A DNA stretch of 20,957 nucleotides from DASQHM01 sp035632095 (GTDB lineage: Bacteria > Pseudomonadota > Alphaproteobacteria > Ferrovibrionales > Ferrovibrionaceae). The notes beneath the pieces were generated by a model that saw only the letters and a program-made list of their open reading frames with translations, made no database searches and was not told the origin of the DNA. Both the position numbers and the translations under genes were made by a program. How positions within the stretch are numbered: position 1 is the stretch's first letter; the number at the start of each line of letters is the position of its first letter. Shown piece after piece: positions 5,845 through 14,131 of this stretch. The stretch is taken from positions 1 to 20,957 of the forward strand of contig DASQHM010000079.1 of the NCBI GenBank assembly GCA_035632095.1. Direction: 5' to 3'.

Positions 5845-7065
5845 ATGGCGCGCATCGTAATGAAGTTTGGCGGCACCTCGGTGGCGGGCGTCGACCGCAT
5901 CCGCAATGTCGCCGCCAAGGTGAAGCGCGAGGTGGACGCGGGCCACCAGGTCGCCGTGGTGGTCTCGGCCATGGCCGGAGAAACCAACAAGCTCGTCGAG
6001 CTTTGCCGGCAGATCGCGCCGCTGCATGACGCGCGCGAATACGACGCCGTTGTGGCGAGCGGCGAGCAGGTGACGGTCGGCCTGTTGGCCTTGGCGTTGC
6101 AGGAAATGCGGGTCACCGCCCGCTCGTGGCTCGGCTGGCAGATTCCTATCCGCACCGACGGCAAGCATGGCGCCGCCCGGATCGAATCCATCGAGACCGG
6201 AGAGCTGGATCGCCGCCTGAGCGACGGGCAGGTGCCGGTGATCCCCGGCTTTCAAGGCTTGGGGCCGGACAACCGGGTCACCACCCTCGGCCGCGGCGGA
6301 TCGGACCTGTCGGCGGTCGCCATTGCCGCCGCCCTGAAGGCCGACCGCTGCGATATCTATACCGATGTCGACGGCGTCTATACCGCCGATCCTCGAATCG
6401 TGACGCGTGCGCGCAAGCTTGCTAAGATCACATACGAGGAAATGCTGGAATTGGCGTCGCTCGGCGCGAAGGTCTTGCAGACGCGCTCGGTCGAACTCGC
6501 GATGAATCACCGGGTACGGCTGCAAGTGCTGTCGAGCTTCGAAGACGCGCCGGGAACGCTGGTGGTGGATGAGGACGAGATCGTGGAAAAGCAGGTCGTA
6601 AGCGGCGTCACCTACGCTCCCGACGAGGCCAAGATCACCCTGCTGCGCGTGGCCGACCGGCCGGGAGTGGCCGCGAACATCTTCGGATCGCTGGCCGATG
6701 CCAACGTCAACGTCGACATGATCGTGCAGAACGTGTCCCTCGACGGCAAATCGACCGATTTGACCTTTACGGTCGGGCGCGCCGACCTTGAGCGCAGCCT
6801 GACCATGCTTCAGTCGCGGCAGGCGCAGATTGGGTTCGAGCGGCTGGTGTCGGACCGCGATGTGGTCAAGGTGTCCGTGGTCGGCATCGGCATGCGAACG
6901 CACGCCGGCGTTGCCAGAACCATGTTTCAGGCACTGGCCGACAAGAACATCAATATTCAAGTGATCTCGACCTCCGAGATCAAGGTCAGCGTACTGATCG
7001 CCGCCGAGTACACCGAGCTTGCCGTGCGCACGCTTCACTCGGCGTTCCAACTGGATGCGGCCTGA
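5845..7065 (+). CDS. lysC: Aspartate kinase, monofunctional, with two ACT domains
   Basis: A 406-residue aspartokinase, first step of lysine, threonine, methionine and diaminopimelate synthesis. The kinase domain begins at once with IVMKFGGTSVAG (K7 in KFGGTS), continues with VVVSAMAGETN, and ends in LGRGGSDLSAVAIAAAL and IYTDVDGVYTADPR. The C-terminal third holds two ACT domains (about 262-330 and 340-405) that in this class bind lysine and threonine. Length fits the LysC-alpha class of Corynebacterium and Bacillus, in which a beta subunit is also made from an internal start. ATG 5845 is chosen from the family start; the frame extends far upstream through the GC-rich divergent region without homology, and the ribosome site is weak. 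ptsP follows 75 bases later, as in many Alphaproteobacteria. Confidence 0.95.
   Translation: MARIVMKFGGTSVAGVDRIRNVAAKVKREVDAGHQVAVVVSAMAGETNKLVELCRQIAPLHDAREYDAVVASGEQVTVGLLALALQEMRVTARSWLGWQIPIRTDGKHGAARIESIETGELDRRLSDGQVPVIPGFQGLGPDNRVTTLGRGGSDLSAVAIAAALKADRCDIYTDVDGVYTADPRIVTRARKLAKITYEEMLELASLGAKVLQTRSVELAMNHRVRLQVLSSFEDAPGTLVVDEDEIVEKQVVSGVTYAPDEAKITLLRVADRPGVAANIFGSLADANVNVDMIVQNVSLDGKSTDLTFTVGRADLERSLTMLQSRQAQIGFERLVSDRDVVKVSVVGIGMRTHAGVARTMFQALADKNINIQVISTSEIKVSVLIAAEYTELAVRTLHSAFQLDAA
6571..6585 (+). promoter_or_regulatory. Possible internal ribosome site and GTG start for a lysC beta subunit
   Basis: GAGGA at 6571-6575 lies 7 bases before an in-frame GTG at 6583 (codon 247 of lysC). 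The protein from there, VEKQVVSGVTYAPDEAKIT, lines up with the known beta-subunit start of Corynebacterium aspartokinase. The product would be 160 residues, only the two ACT domains, running to 7065. Because these bases also encode conserved acidic residues, the Shine-Dalgarno match may be fortuitous. Confidence 0.35.
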
Positions 7066-7140
7066 TCCCGCACGCCGGCGGCAGGGCGATCATGCGTGCA
7101 TGCGCGCATCGGTGTCTTCAGCCCGCACGGCAGGTTCCTG

Positions 7141-9411
7141 ATGGCGACCCGGCCGCCCGCCACCCGGCCGCGGTTGCTGCTGCGCCAGCTCCGCGAAGTG
7201 ATGGCGAGCGGCGGCGCGCCCGAAGCAAGGCTGCAGACCGTGGTTCGCGTGATCGCCGCCAACATGGTGGCGGAAGTCTGCTCGATCTATCTGTTGCGCG
7301 CAGGCGAAGTGCTGGAGCTTTTTGCCACCGAAGGCCTGAAGTTCGAAGCGGTGCACGTCACGCGCCTCAGGGTGGGCGAAGGCCTGGTCGGCGATATCGC
7401 CGCCCATGCGCGGCCGCTCAATCTCGCCGACGCGCAATCGCATCCCCAGTTCGCCTATAAGCCGGAGACCGGCGAAGAGGTCTATCACTCGCTGATGGGC
7501 GTGCCGATCCTGCGCAGCGGCCGCGTGATTGGCGTCGTCGTGGTGCAGAACCGCACACGCCGCCGCTACTCCGAGGAAGAAGTCGAGGCGCTCGAGACAG
7601 TGGCCATGGTGTTGGCCGAGCTCGTCGGCTCGGCGCAGCTGATCGGCCGCGACGAACTGGCGCGGGTCGACGGCAACGCAACCCTGCCGCTGCGGCTCGA
7701 CGGCCGCATGCTGTCGGAAGGGATGGCTCTTGGCGTCGCCGTGCTGCACGAGCCGCGCATCGAAGTGGCGCGAACCATCGCCGAGGATGTCGGGCTGGAA
7801 AAGCAGCGGCTCGATCACGCGGTGTGCTCGCTTCGCGCGTCCCTCGACATGATGCTGGAAAAGCCGGAGCTGGCGGATGTGAGCGAGAGCCGCGACATCA
7901 TCGAGACCTATAAGATGTTTGCCCACGATTCCGGCTGGCTTGCCAAGCTCAACGAGGCGGTCGAGGGCGGCCTGACGGCGGAGGCGGCGGCGTTGCGCGT
8001 GCAGACCGATACGCGCCATCGCATGCAATCGATCACCGATCCGTATTTGCGCGAGCGCCTGGCCGACCTGGACGATCTGGCCCACCGGTTGCTGTTGCAT
8101 CTGTCCGGGCGGTCCGGCACGGCCGCCCGCGAGTCGCTGCCGGAGGATGCCGTGCTTTTCGCCCGCGCCATGGGGCCGGCCGAGCTTCTCGACTACGACC
8201 GCACCAAGCTTCGCGGCGTCGTGCTGGAAGAAGGCTCGCCGACCTCGCATGTCGCAATCGTCGCGAGGGCGCTCGCCATTCCGGTGATCGGACATTGCGA
8301 AGAGGCCGTGTCGAAAGTCGATCCAGGCGATGCGGTCATCGTCGACGCGGATCATGCGCAAGTGTTCGTGCGGCCGGGCGAAGACGTGCTGCAGGCGTTT
8401 CGGCAGAACGCGGCGTTGCGGGAAGCCCGGCAGGCCAAATACGCGGCACTGCGTCACGAACCGGCGGTGACGCGAAGCGGCGAACGAATCTTTCTCAACA
8501 TGAATGCCGGGTTGCTGGTCGATCTGGCGCACCTCGAAGAAACTGGCGCCGACGGCGTCGGCCTCTACCGCACCGAACTGCAGTTCATGATCCGCGCCAG
8601 CTTCCCCAAGGTCGAGGCGCAAACCGATCTCTATTCGAAAGTGCTCGATCAGTCGGGCGGCCGAGCTGTGGTGTTCCGCACGCTCGACATCGGCGGCGAC
8701 AAGATCCTGCCTTACGTCGAGGCTGAAGAGGAAGAAAACCCGGCCATGGGCTGGCGCGCCATTCGCATTGCGCTCGACCGGCCCGCTCTGCTCCGCAGTC
8801 AAGTCCGCGCCCTCCTCCAGGCGGGTGCGGGCCGGCCCATCAGCTTGATGTTCCCGATGGTTTCCGAGGTTGCGGAATTCGTCAAAGCGCGCGACATCCT
8901 CGATCGCGAAGTGGACCGCCTGAGGGGCACCGGGCGCGCGCTGCCGAGCCGCATCCGCGTCGGCACCATGTTGGAAGTGCCGGCGCTTGCCTGGCAGCTT
9001 CCCGCACTACTGCCATTGACCGATTTCATATCCGTCGGCTCGAACGACCTTTGGCAGTTTCTGTTCGCGACCGATCGCGGTAATCCGCGATTGGCTGACC
9101 GCTACGATCCGTTGTCGCCGGCGATGCTGGGATTTCTCCGCTGGGTCGTGAGCCAATGCGACCGCGCCGGAGTGCCGGTCGCGCTCTGCGGCGAAATGGC
9201 GGGACGTCCGATCGAGGCCATGGCGCTGATCGGCGCCGGGTTCCGCAATCTGTCCATGCCGGCGGCATCGATCGGCCCGGTGAAGGAGATGCTGCGCAGC
9301 CTCTCCGTGCCGCCGCTCGTCGCCTATATGGACGGCTTATATGCCCTGGCCGACCATAGCTTGCGTGGGCGGTTGCAAAACTTCGCACAGGATCACGGGA
9401 TCGTAATCTAG
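7141..9411 (+). CDS. ptsP: PtsP, nitrogen phosphotransferase system enzyme I (EI-Ntr)
   Basis: A 756-residue cytoplasmic PEP-protein phosphotransferase. Order: N-terminal GAF domain (about 10-165), PEP-utiliser N domain (about 175-300), swivelling phosphohistidine domain with GSPTSHVAIVARALAIPVIG (phospho-His H370), and a C-terminal PEP-binding TIM barrel with GLYRTELQFM, ENPAMGWRAIRI, GTMLEVPAL, SVGSNDLWQF and ALCGEMAGRP. It passes phosphate from PEP to NPr and on to EIIA-Ntr. In alphaproteobacteria the GAF domain senses glutamine, linking nitrogen status to this chain and to (p)ppGpp. ATG 7141 is chosen for the AGG 7 bases ahead and the normal length; an in-frame GTG at 7096 would add 15 residues. 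No key residue is missing. Confidence 0.95.
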   Translation: MATRPPATRPRLLLRQLREVMASGGAPEARLQTVVRVIAANMVAEVCSIYLLRAGEVLELFATEGLKFEAVHVTRLRVGEGLVGDIAAHARPLNLADAQSHPQFAYKPETGEEVYHSLMGVPILRSGRVIGVVVVQNRTRRRYSEEEVEALETVAMVLAELVGSAQLIGRDELARVDGNATLPLRLDGRMLSEGMALGVAVLHEPRIEVARTIAEDVGLEKQRLDHAVCSLRASLDMMLEKPELADVSESRDIIETYKMFAHDSGWLAKLNEAVEGGLTAEAAALRVQTDTRHRMQSITDPYLRERLADLDDLAHRLLLHLSGRSGTAARESLPEDAVLFARAMGPAELLDYDRTKLRGVVLEEGSPTSHVAIVARALAIPVIGHCEEAVSKVDPGDAVIVDADHAQVFVRPGEDVLQAFRQNAALREARQAKYAALRHEPAVTRSGERIFLNMNAGLLVDLAHLEETGADGVGLYRTELQFMIRASFPKVEAQTDLYSKVLDQSGGRAVVFRTLDIGGDKILPYVEAEEEENPAMGWRAIRIALDRPALLRSQVRALLQAGAGRPISLMFPMVSEVAEFVKARDILDREVDRLRGTGRALPSRIRVGTMLEVPALAWQLPALLPLTDFISVGSNDLWQFLFATDRGNPRLADRYDPLSPAMLGFLRWVVSQCDRAGVPVALCGEMAGRPIEAMALIGAGFRNLSMPAASIGPVKEMLRSLSVPPLVAYMDGLYALADHSLRGRLQNFAQDHGIVI

Positions 9412-9472
9412 GTTGCGGTTTTGGGCTCCGTCTGATTAATTGCCTCGTCGGCAACGGCAATCTGAACCAGCG

Positions 9473-10492
9473 ATGGCGAATCAGTTCGGCGAGGAGCGTT
9501 CCTCGGCGCTCTATCAGGGCGTGGGCTATACGCTGCGCAGCGCGCGTCAGCGGGCCGGGCTCGACCTGCGTGCCGTATCCGGTCAATTGCGCATCCGCTT
9601 TCCTCACCTCAAGGCGATGGAAGAAGGCCGGTTCGACGAACTGCCGGGCCGCATCTACGCCATCGGATTCCTGCGCACCTATGCCGAGTTTCTGCAGCTC
9701 GATACCGATGCCGTCGTCGAAGCCTTCAAGGTGGAAACCGCGGCACAGCCGCCGCACGGCCGGCTGGTGTTTCCGGTCCCGGCGCCGGAGACGCGAACGC
9801 CGCGCGGCTGGCTGATTCTCTTGGCCTTGATCATCGCCGGCGCCCTCTACGGCGCCTGGTACTACAATCAGGAGCGCGGGCGCGTTGCGACCGAGGCGGT
9901 CGCACCACCGCCGCCGCCGGCGGCCGAAGCGCCGAATAGGTCGTCCGAACCACCGCCGGCCGGCCCCGCCGCAAACGAGACGCCGCAGCCCCAGCGCCCT
10001 GCGGAGTCCCCTACTACCCAACCGGCGGTTGGCAACGCGTCGCCTTTGGCGGGCACGCCGCCTTCAACGCCGGCAACCGCGCCCGGCAATGCGCCGCCCG
10101 CGACTTCGGCGCCGATGCCGACCATGGAGCCTACCGCGGCAAACGCGCCCGCTGCCGCGCCGGCGCAGCCTTCGCCCCCGAATTCGCCTGCCGATGGCCC
10201 CCAGGTCTATGGGAGCACCGACTCCAATGTTCGTGTGGTGCTCAAGGCCCGCACCGATAGCTGGATCGAGGTACGGGGCGCCGGCAACGAACTGGTGTTT
10301 CCAGGACATGTCCTGCATGAGGGAGAGACCTACCGCGTGCCGAACCGATCCGATGTCGTGCTTTGGTCGGGGAATCTGGGAGGTCTCGACATAACCGTGG
10401 ATGGCAAGCCGGTGCCGCGCCTCGGCGCCCAGGGCGAGGCAAAACGAAACATTTCGCTCGACCCGAAGAACCTGCTGGCCGGCGGACGTTGA
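9473..10492 (+). CDS. RodZ-like protein: N-terminal HTH, one membrane segment, Pro/Ala-rich linker, DUF4115
   Basis: A 339-residue type II membrane protein. Residues about 10-85 form a cytoplasmic HTH_25 domain (LYQGVGYTLRSARQRAGL, then PGRIYAIGFLRTYAEFLQLD). One membrane helix follows at about 113-131 (WLILLALIIAGALYGAWYY). A roughly 105-residue linker very rich in Pro, Ala and Thr (140-245) should span the periplasm, and a DUF4115 beta domain (about 247-330; SWIEVRGAGNELVF, VLWSGNLGGLDITVDG) ends the protein. This is the architecture of RodZ, which joins MreB to the elongation machinery. The order rodZ-ispG-hisS also occurs in E. coli, which supports the call. ATG 9473 lacks a good ribosome site; a TTG at 9440 is possible but falls inside a short inverted repeat. 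Confidence 0.85.
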   Translation: MANQFGEERSSALYQGVGYTLRSARQRAGLDLRAVSGQLRIRFPHLKAMEEGRFDELPGRIYAIGFLRTYAEFLQLDTDAVVEAFKVETAAQPPHGRLVFPVPAPETRTPRGWLILLALIIAGALYGAWYYNQERGRVATEAVAPPPPPAAEAPNRSSEPPPAGPAANETPQPQRPAESPTTQPAVGNASPLAGTPPSTPATAPGNAPPATSAPMPTMEPTAANAPAAAPAQPSPPNSPADGPQVYGSTDSNVRVVLKARTDSWIEVRGAGNELVFPGHVLHEGETYRVPNRSDVVLWSGNLGGLDITVDGKPVPRLGAQGEAKRNISLDPKNLLAGGR

Positions 10493-10622
10493 CCGTCGGC
10501 ACGAGGTCCGGGCGCCGCGCTTGATCTTAGGTCCGGTGCGAGCCATGTTATGGCCCAACGCGCGATCGTGAGCCGGAAACTCCCTTGGCCCTTTGCGCGA
10601 ATCGCCCGAAGGCAATTTTGCC

Positions 10623-11774
10623 ATGAGCCTGCGCCCCTATCGCGACATCGTCCGCCGGAAAAGCCGGCAGATTCGCGTCGGCAATGTACTCGTCGGCGGC
10701 GATGCGCCGATTACGGTGCAGACCATGACGAATACGCCGACGGCCGACGCCGGCGCCACCATCGATCAGATCCGGCGCTGCGAGGATGCGGGTGCGGATA
10801 TCGTGCGGGTCTCGTGTCCGGACGAGGAGTCGACGGCGGCGTTGCGGCAAATCGTCGGCGCCGCGCGCGTTCCGATCGTGGCCGACATTCATTTCCATTA
10901 TAAGCGCGCCATCGAAGCCGCCAACGCCGGCGCGGCGTGCCTGCGCATCAATCCCGGCAATATCGGCAGCGCCGAGCGGGTGCGTGAAGTGGTGAAGGCG
11001 GCCAAGGATCACGGCTGTTCCATGCGGATCGGCGTCAACGCCGGATCGCTGGAACGGGACCTGCTCGAAAAATACGGCGAACCGTGCCCCGAGGCCATGG
11101 TCGAAAGCGCGCTCAATCACGCGCGCATCCTCGAAGACAACGACTTCTTCGAGTTCAAGATTTCGGTCAAGGCATCCGACGTGTTTCTCGCCGTCGCCTC
11201 CTATCAGGGATTGGCGGACGCTTGCGACTATCCGCTCCACCTCGGCGTCACGGAGGCCGGCAGCTTCCGGCCCGGCACGGTCAAATCGTCGATCGGCATG
11301 GGCATGCTGCTCTGGAGCGGCATCGGCGACACCGTGCGCGTGTCGCTGTCGGCCGATCCGGTGGAAGAGGTCAAAGTCGGCTTCGACATGCTGAAGGCGC
11401 TCGGATTGCGTCATCGCGGAGTGAACGTGATCTCCTGTCCGTCATGCGCCCGCCAGCAGTTCGACGTGATCAAGACCGTGGAAACGCTCGAGCAGCGCCT
11501 GGCCCATATCACGACGCCCATGACGCTCTCGGTCATCGGCTGCGTGGTGAACGGACCGGGCGAAGCGCGCGAAACCGACATCGGCTTCACCGGCGGTGGC
11601 AACGGCACCCATCAGGTCTACATCGGCGGCCTCACCTCCCACCGGCTCAAGGACCAGAATATCGTCGATCATCTGGTGCAGCTGGTCGAACAAAAGGCCC
11701 GCGAGATCGAGGCCGCGCGCAGCGCCGGCGAAACGCCGAACGTAGCCGTCCGTCCGCTTACCGCCGCCCACTAG
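10623..11774 (+). CDS. ispG: IspG (GcpE), 4-hydroxy-3-methylbut-2-enyl diphosphate synthase
   Basis: A 383-residue iron-sulfur enzyme of the non-mevalonate isoprenoid pathway that converts methylerythritol cyclodiphosphate to HMBPP. The N-terminal TIM barrel shows VQTMTNTPTADA, IVRVSCPDEESTAAL, VADIHFHYKRAI and LRINPGNIG. The C-terminal cluster domain carries C272 and C275 in SCPSCARQQFD, C307 in GCVVNGPGEA and E314, the usual three Cys plus Glu ligands of the [4Fe-4S] cluster. GAAGG at 10608-10612 precedes ATG 10623, which supports this start over the in-frame upstream codon. It is preceded by a 130-base gap that may contain its own promoter and followed 22 bases later by hisS. The isoprenoid product also supplies the ubiquinone tail. 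Confidence 0.97.
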   Translation: MSLRPYRDIVRRKSRQIRVGNVLVGGDAPITVQTMTNTPTADAGATIDQIRRCEDAGADIVRVSCPDEESTAALRQIVGAARVPIVADIHFHYKRAIEAANAGAACLRINPGNIGSAERVREVVKAAKDHGCSMRIGVNAGSLERDLLEKYGEPCPEAMVESALNHARILEDNDFFEFKISVKASDVFLAVASYQGLADACDYPLHLGVTEAGSFRPGTVKSSIGMGMLLWSGIGDTVRVSLSADPVEEVKVGFDMLKALGLRHRGVNVISCPSCARQQFDVIKTVETLEQRLAHITTPMTLSVIGCVVNGPGEARETDIGFTGGGNGTHQVYIGGLTSHRLKDQNIVDHLVQLVEQKAREIEAARSAGETPNVAVRPLTAAH

Positions 11775-11796
11775 CGACACAATTCGGAGACCCACC

Positions 11797-13041
11797 TTGC
11801 CCGCATTCCAGCCGGTTCGCGGTACGCACGACTTGCTGCCGGACGAATATCGCCGCCACAGGCACGTTGCCGAAACCGCGCGGCGTGTCGCCGAACGGTA
11901 TGGCTTTGCCGAGATGGCCACGCCGATCTTCGAATTTACCGAGGTGTTCGCTCGCTCCATGGGCGAGACGTCGGACGTGGTGGCGAAGGAGATGTACAGC
12001 TTCCTCGACAAGGGCGGCGAGCCGCTGACGCTCAGGCCCGAATACACGGCTGGAATCTGCCGCGCGTTTATCTCGAACGGACTGATGCAATCGGTGCCGT
12101 TCAAGGTGTTTGCCCAGGGGCCGATGTTCCGCTTCGAGCGGCCGCAAAAGGGCCGACAGCGCCAGTTCCACCAAATAGACGTGGAGATCATCGGGGCGCC
12201 CGAGCCCGAGGCCGATGTAGATGTGATTGCGCTCGCAGCCGATATTCTCGCGGCGCTCGGGATCCTAGACCGCTGCTCGCTCGAACTGAATTCGTTGGGT
12301 GATACGGAAAGTCGCGCCGACTACCGGACGGCGCTTGTCGCCTACCTCGACAAGCATCGCGGCAACCTTTCGGAAGACAGCTTGCGGCGTCTCGACCGCA
12401 ATCCCTTGCGCATTCTCGATTCCAAGGATCGGGGCGATCGGGAGATCATTGCCGGTGCGCCGTTGCTGCCCGATCATCTGAATGCCGCTTCCCGCGACTT
12501 TTTTGCCGCCGTGCGGAGCGGACTCGATGCCGTCGGCGTGCCCTACAATGTCAATCCGCGGCTGGTGCGCGGTCTCGACTATTATTCTCACACCGCTTTC
12601 GAATATGTGACGACCGCGCTAGGGGCGCAAGGAACGGTGCTGGCCGGCGGCCGCTACGACGGCTTGATCGAGCACCTGGGCGGCCCGGCGACGCCCGGCA
12701 TCGGCTGGGCGGGCGGCATCGAACGCTTGTCCATGCTGGCCAACGATCCGGTCTCGCCGCCACGGCCGGTGGCGCTGGTGCCCGTCGGCGAGGCGGCCGA
12801 GTCGGCGGCGTTGAAGCTGGCGAAGACGCTGCGCGATGCTGGCTTTGTGGTGGATCTGGCCTACAAGGGCAACGTCGGCCGGCGCATGAAGCGCGCCGAC
12901 AAGCTCAACGCAACCTGCGCTATCCTGATCGGCGACAACGAAATGGCCCGCCAAGCCGTGACTGTGAAGGACCTGACATCGGGCGAGCAATCCGAAGTGC
13001 CGCTTGCCGAACTGACCGCGCGGCTCGCCCGGTACCGCTGA
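11797..13041 (+). CDS. hisS: Histidyl-tRNA synthetase, TTG start
   Basis: A 414-residue class II synthetase of normal length that charges tRNA-His. It opens with FQPVRGTHDLLPDE, the family N-terminus. Motif 2 lies in MFRFERPQKGRQRQFHQIDVEI (about 111-131), the histidine-specific block is LVRGLDYYSHTAFEY (256-270), followed by GGRYDGLIEHLGG and motif 3 PGIGWAGGIERL; residues from about 325 form the anticodon-binding domain. There is no ATG near the family start: TTG 11797 with GGAGA at 11786-11790, 6 bases ahead, is the clear choice. It lies 22 bases after ispG and 10 before prfA, so these genes are likely one transcript. Confidence 0.95.
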   Translation: MPAFQPVRGTHDLLPDEYRRHRHVAETARRVAERYGFAEMATPIFEFTEVFARSMGETSDVVAKEMYSFLDKGGEPLTLRPEYTAGICRAFISNGLMQSVPFKVFAQGPMFRFERPQKGRQRQFHQIDVEIIGAPEPEADVDVIALAADILAALGILDRCSLELNSLGDTESRADYRTALVAYLDKHRGNLSEDSLRRLDRNPLRILDSKDRGDREIIAGAPLLPDHLNAASRDFFAAVRSGLDAVGVPYNVNPRLVRGLDYYSHTAFEYVTTALGAQGTVLAGGRYDGLIEHLGGPATPGIGWAGGIERLSMLANDPVSPPRPVALVPVGEAAESAALKLAKTLRDAGFVVDLAYKGNVGRRMKRADKLNATCAILIGDNEMARQAVTVKDLTSGEQSEVPLAELTARLARYR

Positions 13042-13051
13042 GGCACCATCG

Positions 13052-14131
13052 ATGATTCCGGCGGAAAAACTTGAGCGGTTGTTGCAGAGAAACGATGCTC
13101 TGCAGGCGGCGTTGGCGGATCCGGCGCGCGGCGGCGGTGAAAGCTTCGCCAAGCTGTCGAAAGAATACGCCGAACTCGCGCCAGTGGTCAGCGGCATCGT
13201 CGAGTACCGCAAACTGGTGCGCGACATCGCCGAGCTCACGGAACTTGCGACCAGCGCCGACGCGGAGATGCGCCAGCTCGCCGAGGACGAGTTGCCCGGG
13301 TTGAAGGCGCGCCTGCCCGAAGCGGAGAAGAAGCTCAGTCTTTTGTTGCTGCCGAAAGACGCGGCCGACGAGAAGAATGCCATTCTCGAAGTGCGTGCCG
13401 GCACCGGCGGCGACGAGGCCGCTTTGTTCGCTGCCGCGCTGTTTCGCATGTATCAGCGCTATGCGGATCTGCGCGGCTGGCGCTTCGAGGTGATCAGCAT
13501 TTCCGAGACCGACCTTGGCGGCTACAAGGAGGCGATCGGCTCGATCACCGGTCGCGGCGTGTTCGCTCGGCTCAAGTTCGAGAGCGGCGTGCATCGCGTG
13601 CAGCGCGTGCCGGCCACCGAAGCGAGCGGGCGCATTCACACCTCGACCGCGACCGTTGCCGTGCTGCCGGAGGCGGAAGAGGTCGACGTTCACATCGACG
13701 ACAAGGACTTGCGCATCGATATTTTCCGCTCGTCCGGTCCCGGCGGCCAGTCGGTCAACACGACTGACAGCGCGGTGCGCATAACGCATATCCCGTCCGG
13801 CATCGTCGTGCAGCAGCAAGACGAGAAATCGCAGCACAAGAACAAGGCAAAGGCATTGAAGGTCCTTCGTGCCCGCCTTTACGAGATGGAGCGCGAGGCC
13901 AAGGCGGCGGCGCGCGCCGCCGACCGCAAGGGCCAAGTGGGAAGCGGCGAGTGCTCAGAGCGCGTGCGCACCTATAATTTTCCGCAAGGCCGTGTCAGCG
14001 ATCACCGCATCAATCTGACCCTCTACAAGATCGACAAAGTCATCTCGGGCGAGGCGCTGGACGAGTTGATCGAACCGCTGATCGCCGAGGATCAAGCGAA
14101 CCGATTGGCCGAAGTCGGCGCCGAGGGATGA
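13052..14131 (+). CDS. prfA: Peptide chain release factor 1 (RF1)
   Basis: A 359-residue class I release factor. The codon-reading tripeptide is PAT (187-189, in QRVPATEASGRIHTST), the RF1 type that reads UAA and UAG, as opposed to SPF in RF2. The catalytic GGQ is at 231-233 in SSGPGGQSVNTTDSAVR, and Q233 is the residue methylated by PrmC. The coiled N-terminal domain precedes TGGDEAALFAAALFRMY, a conserved block. The start ATG 13052 has GAGG at 13040-13043, 8 bases ahead, overlapping the hisS stop. Its stop overlaps the prmC start in ATGA, a sign of translational coupling between the factor and its modifying enzyme. Confidence 0.97.
   Translation: MIPAEKLERLLQRNDALQAALADPARGGGESFAKLSKEYAELAPVVSGIVEYRKLVRDIAELTELATSADAEMRQLAEDELPGLKARLPEAEKKLSLLLLPKDAADEKNAILEVRAGTGGDEAALFAAALFRMYQRYADLRGWRFEVISISETDLGGYKEAIGSITGRGVFARLKFESGVHRVQRVPATEASGRIHTSTATVAVLPEAEEVDVHIDDKDLRIDIFRSSGPGGQSVNTTDSAVRITHIPSGIVVQQQDEKSQHKNKAKALKVLRARLYEMEREAKAAARAADRKGQVGSGECSERVRTYNFPQGRVSDHRINLTLYKIDKVISGEALDELIEPLIAEDQANRLAEVGAEG

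Noticed and set aside
7091..7108. Near-palindrome of GCAT/GCGC type between lysC and ptsP
   Set aside because: Low-complexity alternation rather than a clear dyad; no sign of an operator or terminator.
7090..8802. A 570-codon open frame on the minus strand opposite ptsP (and a similar one opposite lysC, 5665-7050)
   Set aside because: Same reason: shadow of a well-identified gene, rich in His, Arg, Asp and Gln, with no motif.
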